A stretch of DNA of 64,000 bases, taken from Dolichospermum compactum NIES-806. GTDB lineage: Bacteria; Cyanobacteriota; Cyanobacteriia; Cyanobacteriales; Nostocaceae. The notes under the pieces are model-generated. The model was not told where the DNA came from, searched no databases, and saw only the letters and a list, made by a program, of their open reading frames with translations. Positions 25,690 through 35,252 of this stretch are shown in pieces (the stretch's first letter is position 1; each line of letters begins with the position of its first letter). The stretch is taken from NCBI RefSeq assembly GCF_002368115.1, contig NZ_AP018316.1:2484774-2548773 (forward strand), written 5' to 3'. The position numbers were made by a program, and so were the translations under genes.

Positions 25690-26936
25690 TTCCCTCCTTG
25701 GGATACTAAGCAAATTCCCTCATCATCTGTTAATAAATTCTGTGCTGCTTCTAACATAGATGGCATTATTTCTTTCAAATCTTCCCGATTATTTAAGTAA
25801 GTTTTTAAAGCTGACATTGGGTCAATACTGCTACTCGCAGTTAATTCAGGAATACGAGGTTTTGCTAGCTGACTCACTAATTCGGCTTGAATGGTGTAAG
25901 TGTGTGCTATGCTTAAAGCTTGATGTAGAGAAGAGTTATCAATTAAATCTAATTGTTCTGACCGCAATTTATAAATGAGTCGGACTACATTATCTTGAAT
26001 ATCATATTTAGTAATTCCTTTTAATAATACTTTTTGTGGATCATCTTGTTTAGATAAATCTATCTCAATAGTCCGAAACGTTCGCACGGGTAAAGGACAA
26101 AATTCCCAATTTACTTTCCCTTTTTCCAAATCTATCATTACATAACCTTTGTCTTCCTTTTCTTCACTAAAATCTACCCGTTCAATACTGCCAGGATAAA
26201 TTACTGGTGGGTCATTAGATTTATTTAAATTCTGATGTTTGTGAACATGACCTAAAGCCACATAATCAAAACATGGTCGAGTTAATAAAGATAAGGGTAA
26301 AGTAAAACCTTTCCCGACTGCTAATAAACGTTCTGCACCTAAAGTGGCATTATCAGCCATTAAATGGGCTAAAAGCACAGTGGGTAAATTCGGGTCAAGA
26401 CGGCGGATTTCTCCTTCGATAACCACCTCTAAACGGTCTGTGAGGAGTTGATTAACTTCTGCTAGAGAAGAACGCTGAGTTTCTTGACGAGTCATTAAAG
26501 TGGAACGAGTTAACCAGGGGAGAGTAATTATTTGCACATCTCCTTTTTGTGTAGAAATGCGATGAGTAGTTAAAGTATCACCAACTACAAACCCTGGTAC
26601 TCCCAAAGTCCGATAAATATTTAAACTTGCACCTCCCAAACCTTGGGAATGTTGGTCATGATTTCCTACTAATAAGACTGTGGGGATATCTGCATCAACT
26701 AAACGGCGAAATTGATTAGCAAAGGCTTCTTGAACATAGGGTGCAGGTGTGGCATTAGGGAAGGCATCACCACCAAATAGAACTAAATCTACATGATCAG
26801 CGATCGCTCGGTCAATACACAAAGATAATGTTTTCACAAAATCCTCCAGTCGTGTGTTTAAACCTGTGGCTGGATTAACGCGCCCGTGGCAAAAACCGCT
26901 ACCAATATGGATATCTGAAAGATGGAGAATTTTCAT
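25686..26936 (-). CDS. sbcD: DNA double-strand break repair nuclease, SbcD/Mre11 family
   Basis: A 416-residue calcineurin-like phosphoesterase, the nuclease half of SbcCD/Mre11-Rad50 acting on hairpins and blocked ends. Metal-binding motifs in order are LSDIHIG (8-14), GGDAF, GNHDQH, LAHLM and GHVHKHQ. The cap domain follows with PGSIERVDFSEE. The SbcC partner is not adjacent. The final residues are encoded inside a palindromic repeat, so the C-terminal tail may have been set by repeat insertion. Confidence 0.9.
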   Translation of the reverse strand: MKILHLSDIHIGSGFCHGRVNPATGLNTRLEDFVKTLSLCIDRAIADHVDLVLFGGDAFPNATPAPYVQEAFANQFRRLVDADIPTVLLVGNHDQHSQGLGGASLNIYRTLGVPGFVVGDTLTTHRISTQKGDVQIITLPWLTRSTLMTRQETQRSSLAEVNQLLTDRLEVVIEGEIRRLDPNLPTVLLAHLMADNATLGAERLLAVGKGFTLPLSLLTRPCFDYVALGHVHKHQNLNKSNDPPVIYPGSIERVDFSEEKEDKGYVMIDLEKGKVNWEFCPLPVRTFRTIEIDLSKQDDPQKVLLKGITKYDIQDNVVRLIYKLRSEQLDLIDNSSLHQALSIAHTYTIQAELVSQLAKPRIPELTASSSIDPMSALKTYLNNREDLKEIMPSMLEAAQNLLTDDEGICLVSQGGK

Positions 26937-26959
26937 AGTTTATTGGTTGTAAGGGTTAA

Positions 26960-26990
26960 GATCCCCGACTTCTTCAAGAAGTCGGGGATC
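26960..26990. repeat. Palindromic interspersed repeat (GATCCCCGACTTCTT family)
   Basis: GATCCCCGACTTCTT and AAGAAGTCGGGGATC are perfect complements with a single-base centre. It lies between the cysH stop and the sbcD start, and matches the copy at 10480-10510. Confidence 0.8.
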
Positions 26991-27001
26991 TAGTGGTGTG
27001 A

Positions 27002-27706
27002 TTAAATGTGAATTCCACACTCAGTTTTTTCGCTTCCGCGCCAACGTCCAGCTCGTTCGTCTTCACCTTCGCCGACTTTAGTGGTAATAGGTTCGTCACC
27101 AATACTGGGATAACCTTGATCATGAAGGGGGTTGTAAATTACTTTATGTTCAGCTACATACGCCCAGCTTTGCTTACGAGTCCAGGTAGCTAGAGGGTTA
27201 ATTTTTAATCTTCCCTTACCATCTAGTTCAAATACGGGCATGGTAGCACGAGTAACGGCTTGATCCCGACGCCGACCAGTTATCCAGCCTACAGTATTAA
27301 GCTCGTCTAGACCGCGTTGAAGTGGTTCAATTTTGGTAATGTCGTGGAATTTAGTAATATCTGTATCCCAAAGGGCTTCCCCAAATTTAGCAGCAAAGGC
27401 TTCACGGCTATCTACGTCTGGGGTTTTATAGGTTTTTAAATCTAGGTTGTAGATTTCTTTGGCTTTAGCTACCAATTCTAGAGTTTGGGGGAAATGATAA
27501 AGGGTATCTAGGAAAATAACGGGAACGGGATGCTGAAGTTCGCTATAAAAAATGTGTGTCAAGATGATGTCATCAACGTTGAAGGCACTAGTTTGGACTA
27601 ATCCTGTGGGGATGTTCTGTACAGACCAGGCTAGGATTTCTGTAGGGGTTGCAGTTTCAAATTGCTGATTTAGTGATGCTAAGTCAAAGGCGATAGAAGT
27701 TGTCAT
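27002..27706 (-). CDS. cysH: Phosphoadenylyl-sulfate reductase (thioredoxin)
   Basis: A 234-residue enzyme reducing PAPS to sulfite in assimilatory sulfate reduction. The C-terminal catalytic cysteine motif is present as KTECGIHI. The substrate-binding segments include VIFLDTLYHFP, LKTYKTPDV, GWITGRRRDQA and WRGSEKTECGIH. The extra cysteine pairs that bind an iron-sulfur cluster in plant-type and many APS-using reductases are not seen, which favours PAPS as substrate. The other sulfate-assimilation genes are not nearby. Confidence 0.94.
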   Translation of the reverse strand: MTTSIAFDLASLNQQFETATPTEILAWSVQNIPTGLVQTSAFNVDDIILTHIFYSELQHPVPVIFLDTLYHFPQTLELVAKAKEIYNLDLKTYKTPDVDSREAFAAKFGEALWDTDITKFHDITKIEPLQRGLDELNTVGWITGRRRDQAVTRATMPVFELDGKGRLKINPLATWTRKQSWAYVAEHKVIYNPLHDQGYPSIGDEPITTKVGEGEDERAGRWRGSEKTECGIHI

Positions 27707-27924
27707 GATCTTTCTCTAAAACCAAGATTTTTTACTTTTATTAAATTTAATATTATCGTATTAAGGCACATATCCCCGCCGATGATTGAGGAGATGAAGC
27801 AGGGGCGCAGGGAGGGGCGCAGGGGCGCGGGGGAGAATATTTTTCTTTTTCTTCCCAATGACCAATGACCAATTTCCCTAATTATGTAGTATTTTGATTG
27901 CAAGTCTGTTTAAGAATTCATCCC

Positions 27925-28668
27925 ATGCAACAGTTACTCAAGCAATTATTTAGTAACCAAAAATACGTTATTCGTCTCATTCTCCCTGTATTGGTGGTGA
28001 TGATGGCGACTTCACTGTTTATTTTACCTGCTGCGGCTACTGGTGTATACGAAATACCCAATTTGACGGCAGATACTTGGATTTTAGATCAAGGTGATGT
28101 GATCAGCCGATTGAATGAAGGTCAGATTAGCAAGGCTTTCCAGGATTTGGCTCAAAAAACTGGCAATGAAGCCAGAATTGTCACTATTCACCGCCTCGAC
28201 TATGGAGAAACATCAGAAAGTTTTGCCAAGGGATTATTTAGTAAATGGTTTCCAACAGCGGCAGAGCAAGCCAATCAAGTATTATTACTTGTTGATACTG
28301 TTACTAATGGAACGACTTTGCTGAGTGGGGATAATGTCAAGTCATTATTAACTGATTCTATTGCTAAGAGTGTGGCTGAAGAAACATTAGGTACGGTACT
28401 GCGTGAGGGCAATAAATATAACCAAGGATTTTTGGATGTGAGCGATCGCCTGGTTGCTGTTTTATCCGGTAAACCAGACCCCGGTCCACCAGAAATCAAG
28501 GAAACAGTCCAGGTAGAAGGAACTTTCACCAAAGCTGAAGAAACAGATCAAGGTAATGCTACTGCTTGGGTTGTCGGGCTATTAATTGCCGCTACTGTCA
28601 TCCCCATGGCTACATACTACATTTATCTGGTGTTTCAAAAACCACCCTCTCAGGAATCTAAAGAATAG
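27925..28668 (+). CDS. psb32: Psb32-like TPM-domain photosystem II repair protein
   Basis: A 247-residue protein from the ATG at 27925 (a TTG 9 codons upstream is less likely). A signal peptide or anchor (IRLILPVLVVMMATSLFILPAAATG) is followed by the TPM domain (DQGDVISRLNEGQISKAFQDLAQKTGNEARIVTIHRLDY ... LLLVDTVTNGTTLLSG). A C-terminal transmembrane helix lies at about 215-235 (WVVGLLIAATVIPMATYYIYLV). Psb32 in Synechocystis protects and speeds repair of photosystem II. Domain order and both membrane segments match that protein. Confidence 0.9.
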   Translation: MQQLLKQLFSNQKYVIRLILPVLVVMMATSLFILPAAATGVYEIPNLTADTWILDQGDVISRLNEGQISKAFQDLAQKTGNEARIVTIHRLDYGETSESFAKGLFSKWFPTAAEQANQVLLLVDTVTNGTTLLSGDNVKSLLTDSIAKSVAEETLGTVLREGNKYNQGFLDVSDRLVAVLSGKPDPGPPEIKETVQVEGTFTKAEETDQGNATAWVVGLLIAATVIPMATYYIYLVFQKPPSQESKE

Positions 28669-28703
28669 GGGACTGGGGACTGGGGAATGGGGGGTGTTTT
28701 TTG

Positions 28704-29306
28704 ATTTGTATTCCTAAAGTCAACCCATCTACATCTGGCATTTGCATATCAATTACTGCAATATCATAGGGTATTTAGTGTTCTCGGCAACGCTGGTATT
28801 CAGGATGTCGTCAATTTGTAATGATTCGCGGATTTTGAGGCTGATATCGGCTAATAGTTGCGATCGCAAATTTTGCAAGTTTAGTTTTTCTTCTGCCTGT
28901 TTGCGCTTAATAAATTGACCTACCTGCTTACCAATGGACATCTCCTCTTCGGTTCTAAACTGCTTCCATGTTTTTCCGATAAATTCAGAGGCATCACTAT
29001 AACCAAATATATTTATATAAGAGCTATTTACATAAATTCAGCAACGGTAAAAACATCTTTCTGACAAATTGCATGAGTACAAAAGGCAATATCACGAGGT
29101 GTTTCTAATGCCTCCAAACCGAATTTAGACTTAAACCATTGACGGTTTGTGTCAATTAAACTTACCAAAGCTATGGGAGTTCCACAAATATAAGCTGCTA
29201 AACGAGTTAAGTCATCAAAGGCTGATTCCGGTGCAGTATCAAGGACTTTATACTGTAGAAGTGCCTCGATTCTTGCGGCTTCATCATTAAGTGATATTTT
29301 TTTCAT
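28704..29306 (-). pseudogene. Gutted hybrid sensor kinase
   Basis: Fragments of a multidomain kinase lie in order on the minus strand. First is a GAF start (29306-29031; LNDEAARIEALLQYKVLDTAPESAFDDLTRLAAYICGTPIALVSLID). Then comes a PAS piece (IFGYSDASEFIGKTWKQF), a linker IGKQVGQFIKRKQAEEKL, and the opening of a second GAF (LLADISLKIRESLQIDDILN). A receiver-domain piece in another frame follows (YDIAVIDMQMPDVDGL) carrying the phospho-acceptor aspartate. Joins between pieces skip hundreds of expected residues, including the whole histidine kinase core, so several internal deletions have occurred. The GAF piece alone could yield a 92-residue product. Confidence 0.8.
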
Positions 29307-29539
29307 ATTGTAATTTTATTACTTCATTAATTAAAACTGTTTTCTAGTTTTAATAATTTTTCTGAAAAAAGATGTGAGAGTGTCTTATTTTGTAACAAAA
29401 AACGTAGGTAAATGGGAATTAGCTAACAATTCCCAATCACCATAAAGTAGGTTGATGTTAAAAATAGTCATTGAAGGTAGAGAAGCCGGAGGAAAATGCT
29501 TCAACCCTTATTTACTTTGATTCACGCAGCTTACTCTAT

Positions 29540-29923
29540 TTAATCTTGAATGTACTCTTTGCCTGACACTAAAGCCATTTCAGCGCGAACAAATTCTCTA
29601 CCTAAATAAGCTGCATGATCTAATAAAGCCACAGGACAATTTGGAGTTTCTTCAAAAATCTTGATACAGAGTTCTTTGGCTGTACGTCCACTAAATACAG
29701 TTGTGTGGCTTCTTTCCACTTTACCGCGAACAGGAATCACCTCACCTGTTTCGGGATTTACGGCTAAACCACGTTCGTTAATCACATTAGTAAAATGTTT
29801 GGCATAAATTAATCTTTCCTTTTGGTCTATGTAGATAATAAAATAGCCGTTGGGGTCAAGATCAATATGACGGTGAGAAAGTTTATTATCAATTGCTGTC
29901 AAATCTTCGAGTAGTAAATCCAT
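29540..29923 (-). CDS. DUF4346 family protein
   Basis: A 127-residue soluble protein from the ATG at 29923; 29941 is also possible. It contains HRHIDLDPNGYFIIYIDQKERLIYAKHF, an NPETGEVIPVRGKVERSHTTVFSGRTAKELCIKI core and an ALLDHAAYLGREFVRAEMAL end, which I associate with DUF4346, a family widespread in cyanobacteria and of unknown function. Shared residues include a conserved His-Ala-Ala-Tyr-Leu-Gly-Arg-Glu stretch. It stands alone on the minus strand between the pseudogene and a palindromic repeat. Confidence 0.85.
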   Translation of the reverse strand: MDLLLEDLTAIDNKLSHRHIDLDPNGYFIIYIDQKERLIYAKHFTNVINERGLAVNPETGEVIPVRGKVERSHTTVFSGRTAKELCIKIFEETPNCPVALLDHAAYLGREFVRAEMALVSGKEYIQD

Positions 29924-29987
29924 ACGCCTTGTTAAAAGCAAATTTATTGAAAGAGTATTTTTAGATTACATCAATATGCAATATTTA

Positions 29988-30018
29988 GATCCCCAAGTTC
30001 TTTGAGAAGTCGGGAATC
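29988..30018. repeat. Palindromic interspersed repeat (GATCCCCGACTTCTT family), diverged
   Basis: GATCCCCAAGTTCTTTGAGA and AAGTCGGGAATC differ from the consensus at a few positions on both arms. It lies just after the stop of the acyltransferase-like gene and may act as its terminator. Confidence 0.65.
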
Positions 30019-30025
30019 TATCTCC

Positions 30026-31195
30026 TTATTTGAAAGGTAACTCTGCATTAATGGCATCCATTTCTTTTTGTTCTAGTTGATTGACTTCCCGCACCCAAGG
30101 CAGGATAATTTGCCCTAAACGGTGGTTATAAAAGCGATGCAGGCTGTAATTCGGGGTAGCAGGGAACCCCCGGCGTTTTTTATGTTTACCACCAGCGCCG
30201 GGATCAAAATTTTGGATACTATGAGCGATCGCCCATTCAATTGGTGCATAATAACAAGCATCAAAATGTAAGCAATCTATGTCTTGAAAACTCCCCCAAT
30301 AACGTCCATATAGTTTGTCTTCTTTAAATAAACAAAAGGACATCCCCACTGGTTGACCTGGATCTTCTTGATTATAAGCCGCAAAAAATACCACCCGATG
30401 CCGATAATTATGTTGTAACTGTTGAAAAAACTGCTTTGTCAAATACTTGCTTCCCCACCAACCAAATTTATCACAGGTGTCAGCATAAAAGTCATACATT
30501 AACGGAAACATAGAGTTAGGAATTTCCTCACCGGTTAACGCTTGCAATCTTAAACCGGCCTTTTCTACAGCTTTACGTTCCCGTTTAATATTCCGTCTTT
30601 GATTAGCATTAAATCCAGTTAAATAATCATCAAAAGTTTGAAAATTAGCATTTTCCCAAATATAACTATGATGTAGCCAAGTTGTAAAACCCTGACTTTC
30701 TAAAATCGGTCGCCATTGTGGATCAACATAGAGAAAATGACAACCGGAAATCCGATTTTTCACACAAAAACTATCAATTTCATGAAGCATTAAAGCTGTA
30801 ATTTCTTCCTCATCTTCTCCGGGAGTAATTAAAAAGCGATAGCCTTCAGCCGGGGTAAATGGAGTCATGCCGAGCAACTTTGGATAATACTCTATTCCTA
30901 ACCGAGAAGCTAATTCTGCCCATTGATGATCAAAAACAAACTCCCCTTGGCTATGTCCTTTTAAATATAAAGGAGCAGCCGCAATTAAAGTTCTGTCTCG
31001 CCACAAAATCAAGTGATTTGGCAACCAACCAGTATTGGCTGTAACACTTTGAGATATTTCCAAATTGTGCAACCAATCCCATTCTAAAAAAGGGGTTTTT
31101 AACGGCATCGCTAAAGCATCCCATTCAGCTTGGGGAACATCAGCGATTGTGTGCGTCCACACAAGAGAATAATGGGGTTTGTGTTCTTTGATCAT
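30026..31195 (-). CDS. FemAB-like / GNAT-fold N-acyltransferase (COG3146 type)
   Basis: A 389-residue soluble protein. It resembles the FemAB-like proteins annotated as peptidoglycan biosynthesis or recognition acyltransferases. Typical motifs are TPFLEWDWLHNLE near the start, PLYLKGHSQGEFVFD, NQRRNIKRERKAVEKAGL, and the C-terminal CYYAPIEWAI, FDPGAGGKHKKRRGF, SLHRFYNHRL block. The substrate has not been established for this family. No cell-wall genes flank it. It could form a unit with the RibD-C gene 81 bases upstream, but a palindromic repeat separates them. Confidence 0.88.
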   Translation of the reverse strand: MIKEHKPHYSLVWTHTIADVPQAEWDALAMPLKTPFLEWDWLHNLEISQSVTANTGWLPNHLILWRDRTLIAAAPLYLKGHSQGEFVFDHQWAELASRLGIEYYPKLLGMTPFTPAEGYRFLITPGEDEEEITALMLHEIDSFCVKNRISGCHFLYVDPQWRPILESQGFTTWLHHSYIWENANFQTFDDYLTGFNANQRRNIKRERKAVEKAGLRLQALTGEEIPNSMFPLMYDFYADTCDKFGWWGSKYLTKQFFQQLQHNYRHRVVFFAAYNQEDPGQPVGMSFCLFKEDKLYGRYWGSFQDIDCLHFDACYYAPIEWAIAHSIQNFDPGAGGKHKKRRGFPATPNYSLHRFYNHRLGQIILPWVREVNQLEQKEMDAINAELPFK

Positions 31196-31257
31196 TGTGT
31201 ATTTGTCCAGTAATTTAAGATTTACTTCTTACTCATGCTTGGGCGCACTACATTTCT

Positions 31258-31281
31258 GGGCGCAGGCCCTGCGCCCCTACT
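31258..31281. repeat. GGGCGCAG...CTGCGCCC palindromic repeat
   Basis: GGGCGCAG (31258-31265) and CTGCGCCC (31269-31276) form a perfect 8-bp stem over GCC, followed by CTAC. It matches the hairpin at 5460-5481. It follows the RibD-C stop codon. Confidence 0.65.
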
Positions 31282-31960
31282 GGATTATTCTATAGTATAA
31301 AAATACTTCTTGCTCTATTGTGGATACTTCTAATAATTGTAACTTAGGAGCAAGATCAGCTAAAAATCCTGTTCCCTCGACAGGTGAAGGCGCAATACTA
31401 CCACCTAAAATCAGTGGACAAATAGTTAACCAGATTTCATCAATTAAATTAGATTCTAGAAAAGATGCTACTAATTGTCCTCCTCCCAAAATAGCTAACC
31501 GGCTAATTTGTAACCTGGTTAAATATTTTAAAGCAGCCAAAATGTCAATTTCTTGGCTAGGAGTTTCAAAGACTAAAACTTCTTCAAACTCTGATCTTTC
31601 TTGCCAAAAATAAGCTCCCAGAGAGGTTGTGAGTAACCATCGTCTTACTGGTTGTTGAAAAAATTTAATATCCGGATTCAGGTTGCCTGAACGGGAAATC
31701 ACTATATGAACTGGCTGGGGGTGCTGATTTGCTATTTTTCTTTGTTGCAAGAGTATTGTATCTGTGATGGTCATTGTTGTACCGTAGGCACGAAGAGTAC
31801 CAGCACCAAATAAAACGGCATCAGATGCAGCAATTTGTTTCCCCATGTGTATTTTATCAGCCACTGAGCCAAATCGAGCAGGCGATCGCCTAAAATCTGC
31901 TATTTTGCCATCAGCACTCATGGCTAAAACTACTGTGGTATGAGGACGATGTTGCATCAT
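31277..31960 (-). CDS. RibD C-terminal domain reductase
   Basis: A 227-residue stand-alone reductase of the RibD-C/dihydrofolate-reductase fold. Known members reduce 5-amino-6-ribosylaminouracil phosphate in riboflavin synthesis, or related pyrimidines. Motifs are TVVLAMSADGKIAD, GSVADKIHMGKQIAASDAVLFGAGTLRAYG, VHIVISRSG and LGGGQLVASFLESNLIDEIWLTICPLILGG. The deaminase domain of bifunctional RibD is absent, so it must work with a separate deaminase or on another substrate. The last codons overlap a palindromic repeat. Confidence 0.88.
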   Translation of the reverse strand: MMQHRPHTTVVLAMSADGKIADFRRSPARFGSVADKIHMGKQIAASDAVLFGAGTLRAYGTTMTITDTILLQQRKIANQHPQPVHIVISRSGNLNPDIKFFQQPVRRWLLTTSLGAYFWQERSEFEEVLVFETPSQEIDILAALKYLTRLQISRLAILGGGQLVASFLESNLIDEIWLTICPLILGGSIAPSPVEGTGFLADLAPKLQLLEVSTIEQEVFLYYRIIQ

Positions 31961-32400
31961 TGCATTGCTCTGATATTTCTTCGTTGTGGATATATTTTCT
32001 CACAATCTATCACAATCAGACAAAGTTGAGAACTTTTATACCATTATCAGGAGTCAGGAGGAAGAAGAAGGAAGAAGAAGGAAGAAGAATTAGAAGGAGA
32101 TAAGAATAGTCTCCAATTTAGGAAAGTGATAGCTAAATGAATAGTTTCAAAGCTTATTCCTTGCACATTATTTACATTTTATCGCTCTTAATTTATTGAT
32201 TCATCAAGATCTTCGGTTTATTAAGCAAACCCTAATTAGTTTGATTTTTTGAAATTTTTAATTCTTACCTGTTATCTCTTGTTTTACTGAGAAATTGAAA
32301 TTGATCGTAAACTTATCATCAACTAATAAAATGTCTCCTTTGGTTAGTGTAATTTTATATCTTTGTAATTGTCGTTTAAAGATGCGAAGTGAGACAAACA
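31961..32400. other. Intergenic region before the histidine kinase
   Basis: About 440 bases with no coding frame. At 32050-32098 a purine-rich GGAAGAAGAA microrepeat occurs next to an AGGAGTCAGGAGG piece of heptamer repeat. The remainder is AT-rich and probably holds the promoters of the divergent RibD-C and kinase genes. Confidence 0.5.
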
Positions 32401-34293
32401 ATGGCTAAATCTCGGCAATCGTCATTTCGACAAATTTTAGTAACAAGAATACTGCTGGTATTTGTCCCAGTTTTATTAGTAGGAGAAATGGTTGCCCTCA
32501 ATAAAGCCCGTTCTAGTCTATTAAATACTGCTCGACAAAATCTAACAGAAAGTGCGGTTAACAAAGGAGAAAAAATTAGTGATGATATTGCCGCCTTGCG
32601 CTCCAATTTAATTACAGCCAGTCAGACAAAAGTAATTAAATCCGGTTCACCTTTCCAAATTGAACAATTTCTTAAACAGCTACAAAAACAACTACCAACT
32701 CAAATAGATTGTCTGCAATTCACCCACATTAAAAAAGGTGAAATAATTGCCAGTAGTTGTGGCATTCAAGAAATTACCCCATCCGGTTTATCTCCCACTG
32801 GTGATGATGTTGATATTCAATTCATATTACCATCTCAATCTGGAAAAACTGGTAAAAGAGACAAACAAAATCAACTACAATTATTTTTATCAATTCCTAT
32901 CGCTAATCAACGTGGTAATTTAGCTTACCGATTAAGCATTAAAACTACATTGTATCAACAAAATCCCAATCATCCAGGCTCATTGACAGGTTTTTTAGTA
33001 GTCATTGCTGAAGATGGTAGAGTTTTAGCCCATCCATTCCCAGAAAGAATCGGTACTAATATTAAAAATTATGCCGATGTGGAAAGAATACAAGCCATAG
33101 TTAAAAATGCGTTAGGTGGCAGTAATAATTCTAGTAATTTATCCTTTGTTGAAGGACAGGAATTAGTTACAGGTTTTACAGCTACTACTAAACCTATCAC
33201 CACAAAACCCTCACAAAGATGGATTGTTCTAGCAGTTACCAGTGTAGAAAATGCCCTATTTGGTTTAGAAGAAATTAAACTAATTCTGATTGTTTTAACA
33301 GTTGGTTTAATTGGTGCAAGTTTATTAGCATCATTTTATTTAGTTCCTTATTTAGCAGGTCCTGTGGAAGAACTCCGCGACTATGCTGTTAATCTTCATA
33401 GTCATCATGCAGCACAACCCATTCCGCGCAACTTCAAGATTCGGGAATTTAACCAATTAGCACAAGCATTAGATCAAATGGTAGAAAGACTCAAAGATTG
33501 GGCAGAAGAATTAGAAATTGCTTGGAAAGAAGCTAAATCAGCTAACCAAATCAAAAGCCAATTTCTCGCTACAACTTCCCATGAGTTAAGAAATCCCTTG
33601 AATATTATTATTAACTGTGTACGGTTAGTCCGTGATGATTTATGCGACAGTAGAGAAGAAGAATTAGAATTTCTCAAAAAAGCTGATGATACAGCAATTC
33701 ATTTATTAAAGATAATTAATGATTTGCTAGATATTTCTAAAATAGAAGCTGGTAAACTTTCCGTAACTACAGTACCGCTGGATTTACGACAATTATTATT
33801 AGAGGTAATTAACTTACAATCAGTTAATGTCCAATATAAAGGACTGCAATTAATTTGTGATATAGGTGATAAACCTATTCCCATAAAATCTGATGCCATT
33901 AAACTTAAACAAGTGTTAATTAATATTATTGGTAATGCCACTAAATTCACTGATGAAGGTAGTATTCAAATTACCACAAATATTAATCAGCATCGGCATC
34001 ATGTTTTAGTTTCCATCAAAGATACAGGAATTGGTATTGACCCAGGAGAACAAGGTAAACTATTTCGTCCTTTTGTCATGGTTGACGGTACAACTACGCG
34101 CAAGTTTGAGGGAACTGGATTGGGTTTAGCAATTTCTCGGAATTTAATTGAACTCATGGGTGGTAAAATCACCTTAGAGAGCTTAGGGTTAAATCAAGGA
34201 ACAACAGTAATTATCAAATTACCTTTGATTGATCTTGCTTTATTACCTAATCCAGAAAAAAAAGATGTGGTCAGAAATAGAGTTAGGAGTTAA
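32401..34293 (+). CDS. Membrane sensor histidine kinase
   Basis: A 630-residue kinase from the ATG at 32401 (an ATG four codons upstream is also possible). A first TM helix (ILVTRILLVFVPVLLVGEMVAL) precedes a periplasmic Cache-like sensor domain of about 250 residues, with VVIAEDGRVLAHPFPERIG. A second TM helix (LILIVLTVGLIGASLLASFYLV) leads to a HAMP-like linker (GPVEELRDYA ... IREFNQLAQALDQMVERL). The HisKA box TTSHELRNPLNII has the phospho-His near residue 394. The ATPase domain has IIGNATKFTDEG (N box), DTGIGIDPGEQGKLF and GTGLGLAIS. No response regulator is adjacent. The next gene, 57 bases on, is a lipoprotein. Confidence 0.93.
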   Translation: MAKSRQSSFRQILVTRILLVFVPVLLVGEMVALNKARSSLLNTARQNLTESAVNKGEKISDDIAALRSNLITASQTKVIKSGSPFQIEQFLKQLQKQLPTQIDCLQFTHIKKGEIIASSCGIQEITPSGLSPTGDDVDIQFILPSQSGKTGKRDKQNQLQLFLSIPIANQRGNLAYRLSIKTTLYQQNPNHPGSLTGFLVVIAEDGRVLAHPFPERIGTNIKNYADVERIQAIVKNALGGSNNSSNLSFVEGQELVTGFTATTKPITTKPSQRWIVLAVTSVENALFGLEEIKLILIVLTVGLIGASLLASFYLVPYLAGPVEELRDYAVNLHSHHAAQPIPRNFKIREFNQLAQALDQMVERLKDWAEELEIAWKEAKSANQIKSQFLATTSHELRNPLNIIINCVRLVRDDLCDSREEELEFLKKADDTAIHLLKIINDLLDISKIEAGKLSVTTVPLDLRQLLLEVINLQSVNVQYKGLQLICDIGDKPIPIKSDAIKLKQVLINIIGNATKFTDEGSIQITTNINQHRHHVLVSIKDTGIGIDPGEQGKLFRPFVMVDGTTTRKFEGTGLGLAISRNLIELMGGKITLESLGLNQGTTVIIKLPLIDLALLPNPEKKDVVRNRVRS

Positions 34294-34350
34294 TTCTGAC
34301 TTTCAGAAATGTTCCGCAAATAATAAATTTAAAATTACAACCCTCCTAAA

Positions 34351-35208
34351 ATGAAGCGACTTTTTTCAGGTATTTTTGTAGTGACAACCTTATTGCTAAG
34401 TCCTGGTTGTTCATCAAATACTAAGTCTACTGAAACACAGGTTTCACCTAGTATGATGACGCATCATGATGGACATTCTATGGGAAATATGAATCATGGA
34501 GATAATTCACAAATAACTACTAAGGTTAAATTAACTGCTCCGAAAAGTTTATCACCAAATCAACCGATTAATTTAGTTATTGATATTCAAGATACTACTG
34601 GAAAACCTGTGAATAAGTTTGACATTTTCCAAGAAAAAATCATGCACTTAATTGTTGTTAGTGATGATTTACGATCTTTTGCTCATATTCATCCCGAATA
34701 TAAAGAAAATGGTCGCTTTGAAGTGACTGCAAATTTACCAGAATCAGGTAATTATACATTTTTCAGTGATTATAAACCTGCTGGAGATAAGGAAAATATC
34801 TCGTTAATGAATATGACAATTCCTGGGACAGTTCCTTTACCAAAAAATTTAGAAAAGTTCAGTAAAACTAAAACTATCTCAGATACTAAAGTCAATCTGA
34901 ATATTTCTGAAAAAAATATTAAAGCTGGTCAAGCAGTAACTTTAAGTTTCGATTTAAAGGATCAAAAAAATCAATCTATTAAAGATTTACAACCATATTT
35001 GGGGGAAAAGGGACATTTAGTAATTATTAAAAGTTCGTCTCCTTTAACTACATCTGATTATATTCATGCACACGCAATGAAAGATTCTGCTGACGGAAAA
35101 GTTGAATTTCATACTCAGTTTCCCAAACCAGGAACATATAAAATGTGGATGCAATTTAATCGCAACGGACAAATCAAAACCGCAGATTTTTGGGTAAATG
35201 TAGAATAG
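34351..35208 (+). CDS. His/Met-rich lipoprotein, probably metal related
   Basis: A 285-residue lipoprotein with lipobox LSPGC (Cys near residue 20). It then has a His/Met-rich segment (MMTHHDGHSMGNMNHGD) like copper-binding tails. Two Ig-like beta domains follow, each with an IMHLIVVSDDLRSFAHIHPE or HLVIIKS...YIHAHAM stretch rich in His, similar to YtkA-like and other periplasmic metal-handling domains. It lies 57 bases after the histidine kinase on the same strand, so the kinase may sense the same ligand. The identity of the metal is inferred, and copper is the best guess. Confidence 0.75.
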   Translation: MKRLFSGIFVVTTLLLSPGCSSNTKSTETQVSPSMMTHHDGHSMGNMNHGDNSQITTKVKLTAPKSLSPNQPINLVIDIQDTTGKPVNKFDIFQEKIMHLIVVSDDLRSFAHIHPEYKENGRFEVTANLPESGNYTFFSDYKPAGDKENISLMNMTIPGTVPLPKNLEKFSKTKTISDTKVNLNISEKNIKAGQAVTLSFDLKDQKNQSIKDLQPYLGEKGHLVIIKSSSPLTTSDYIHAHAMKDSADGKVEFHTQFPKPGTYKMWMQFNRNGQIKTADFWVNVE

Positions 35209-35252
35209 AAAATCGTAGGTTGGGTTAAGCAACAGCGCAACCCAAAAACAAT

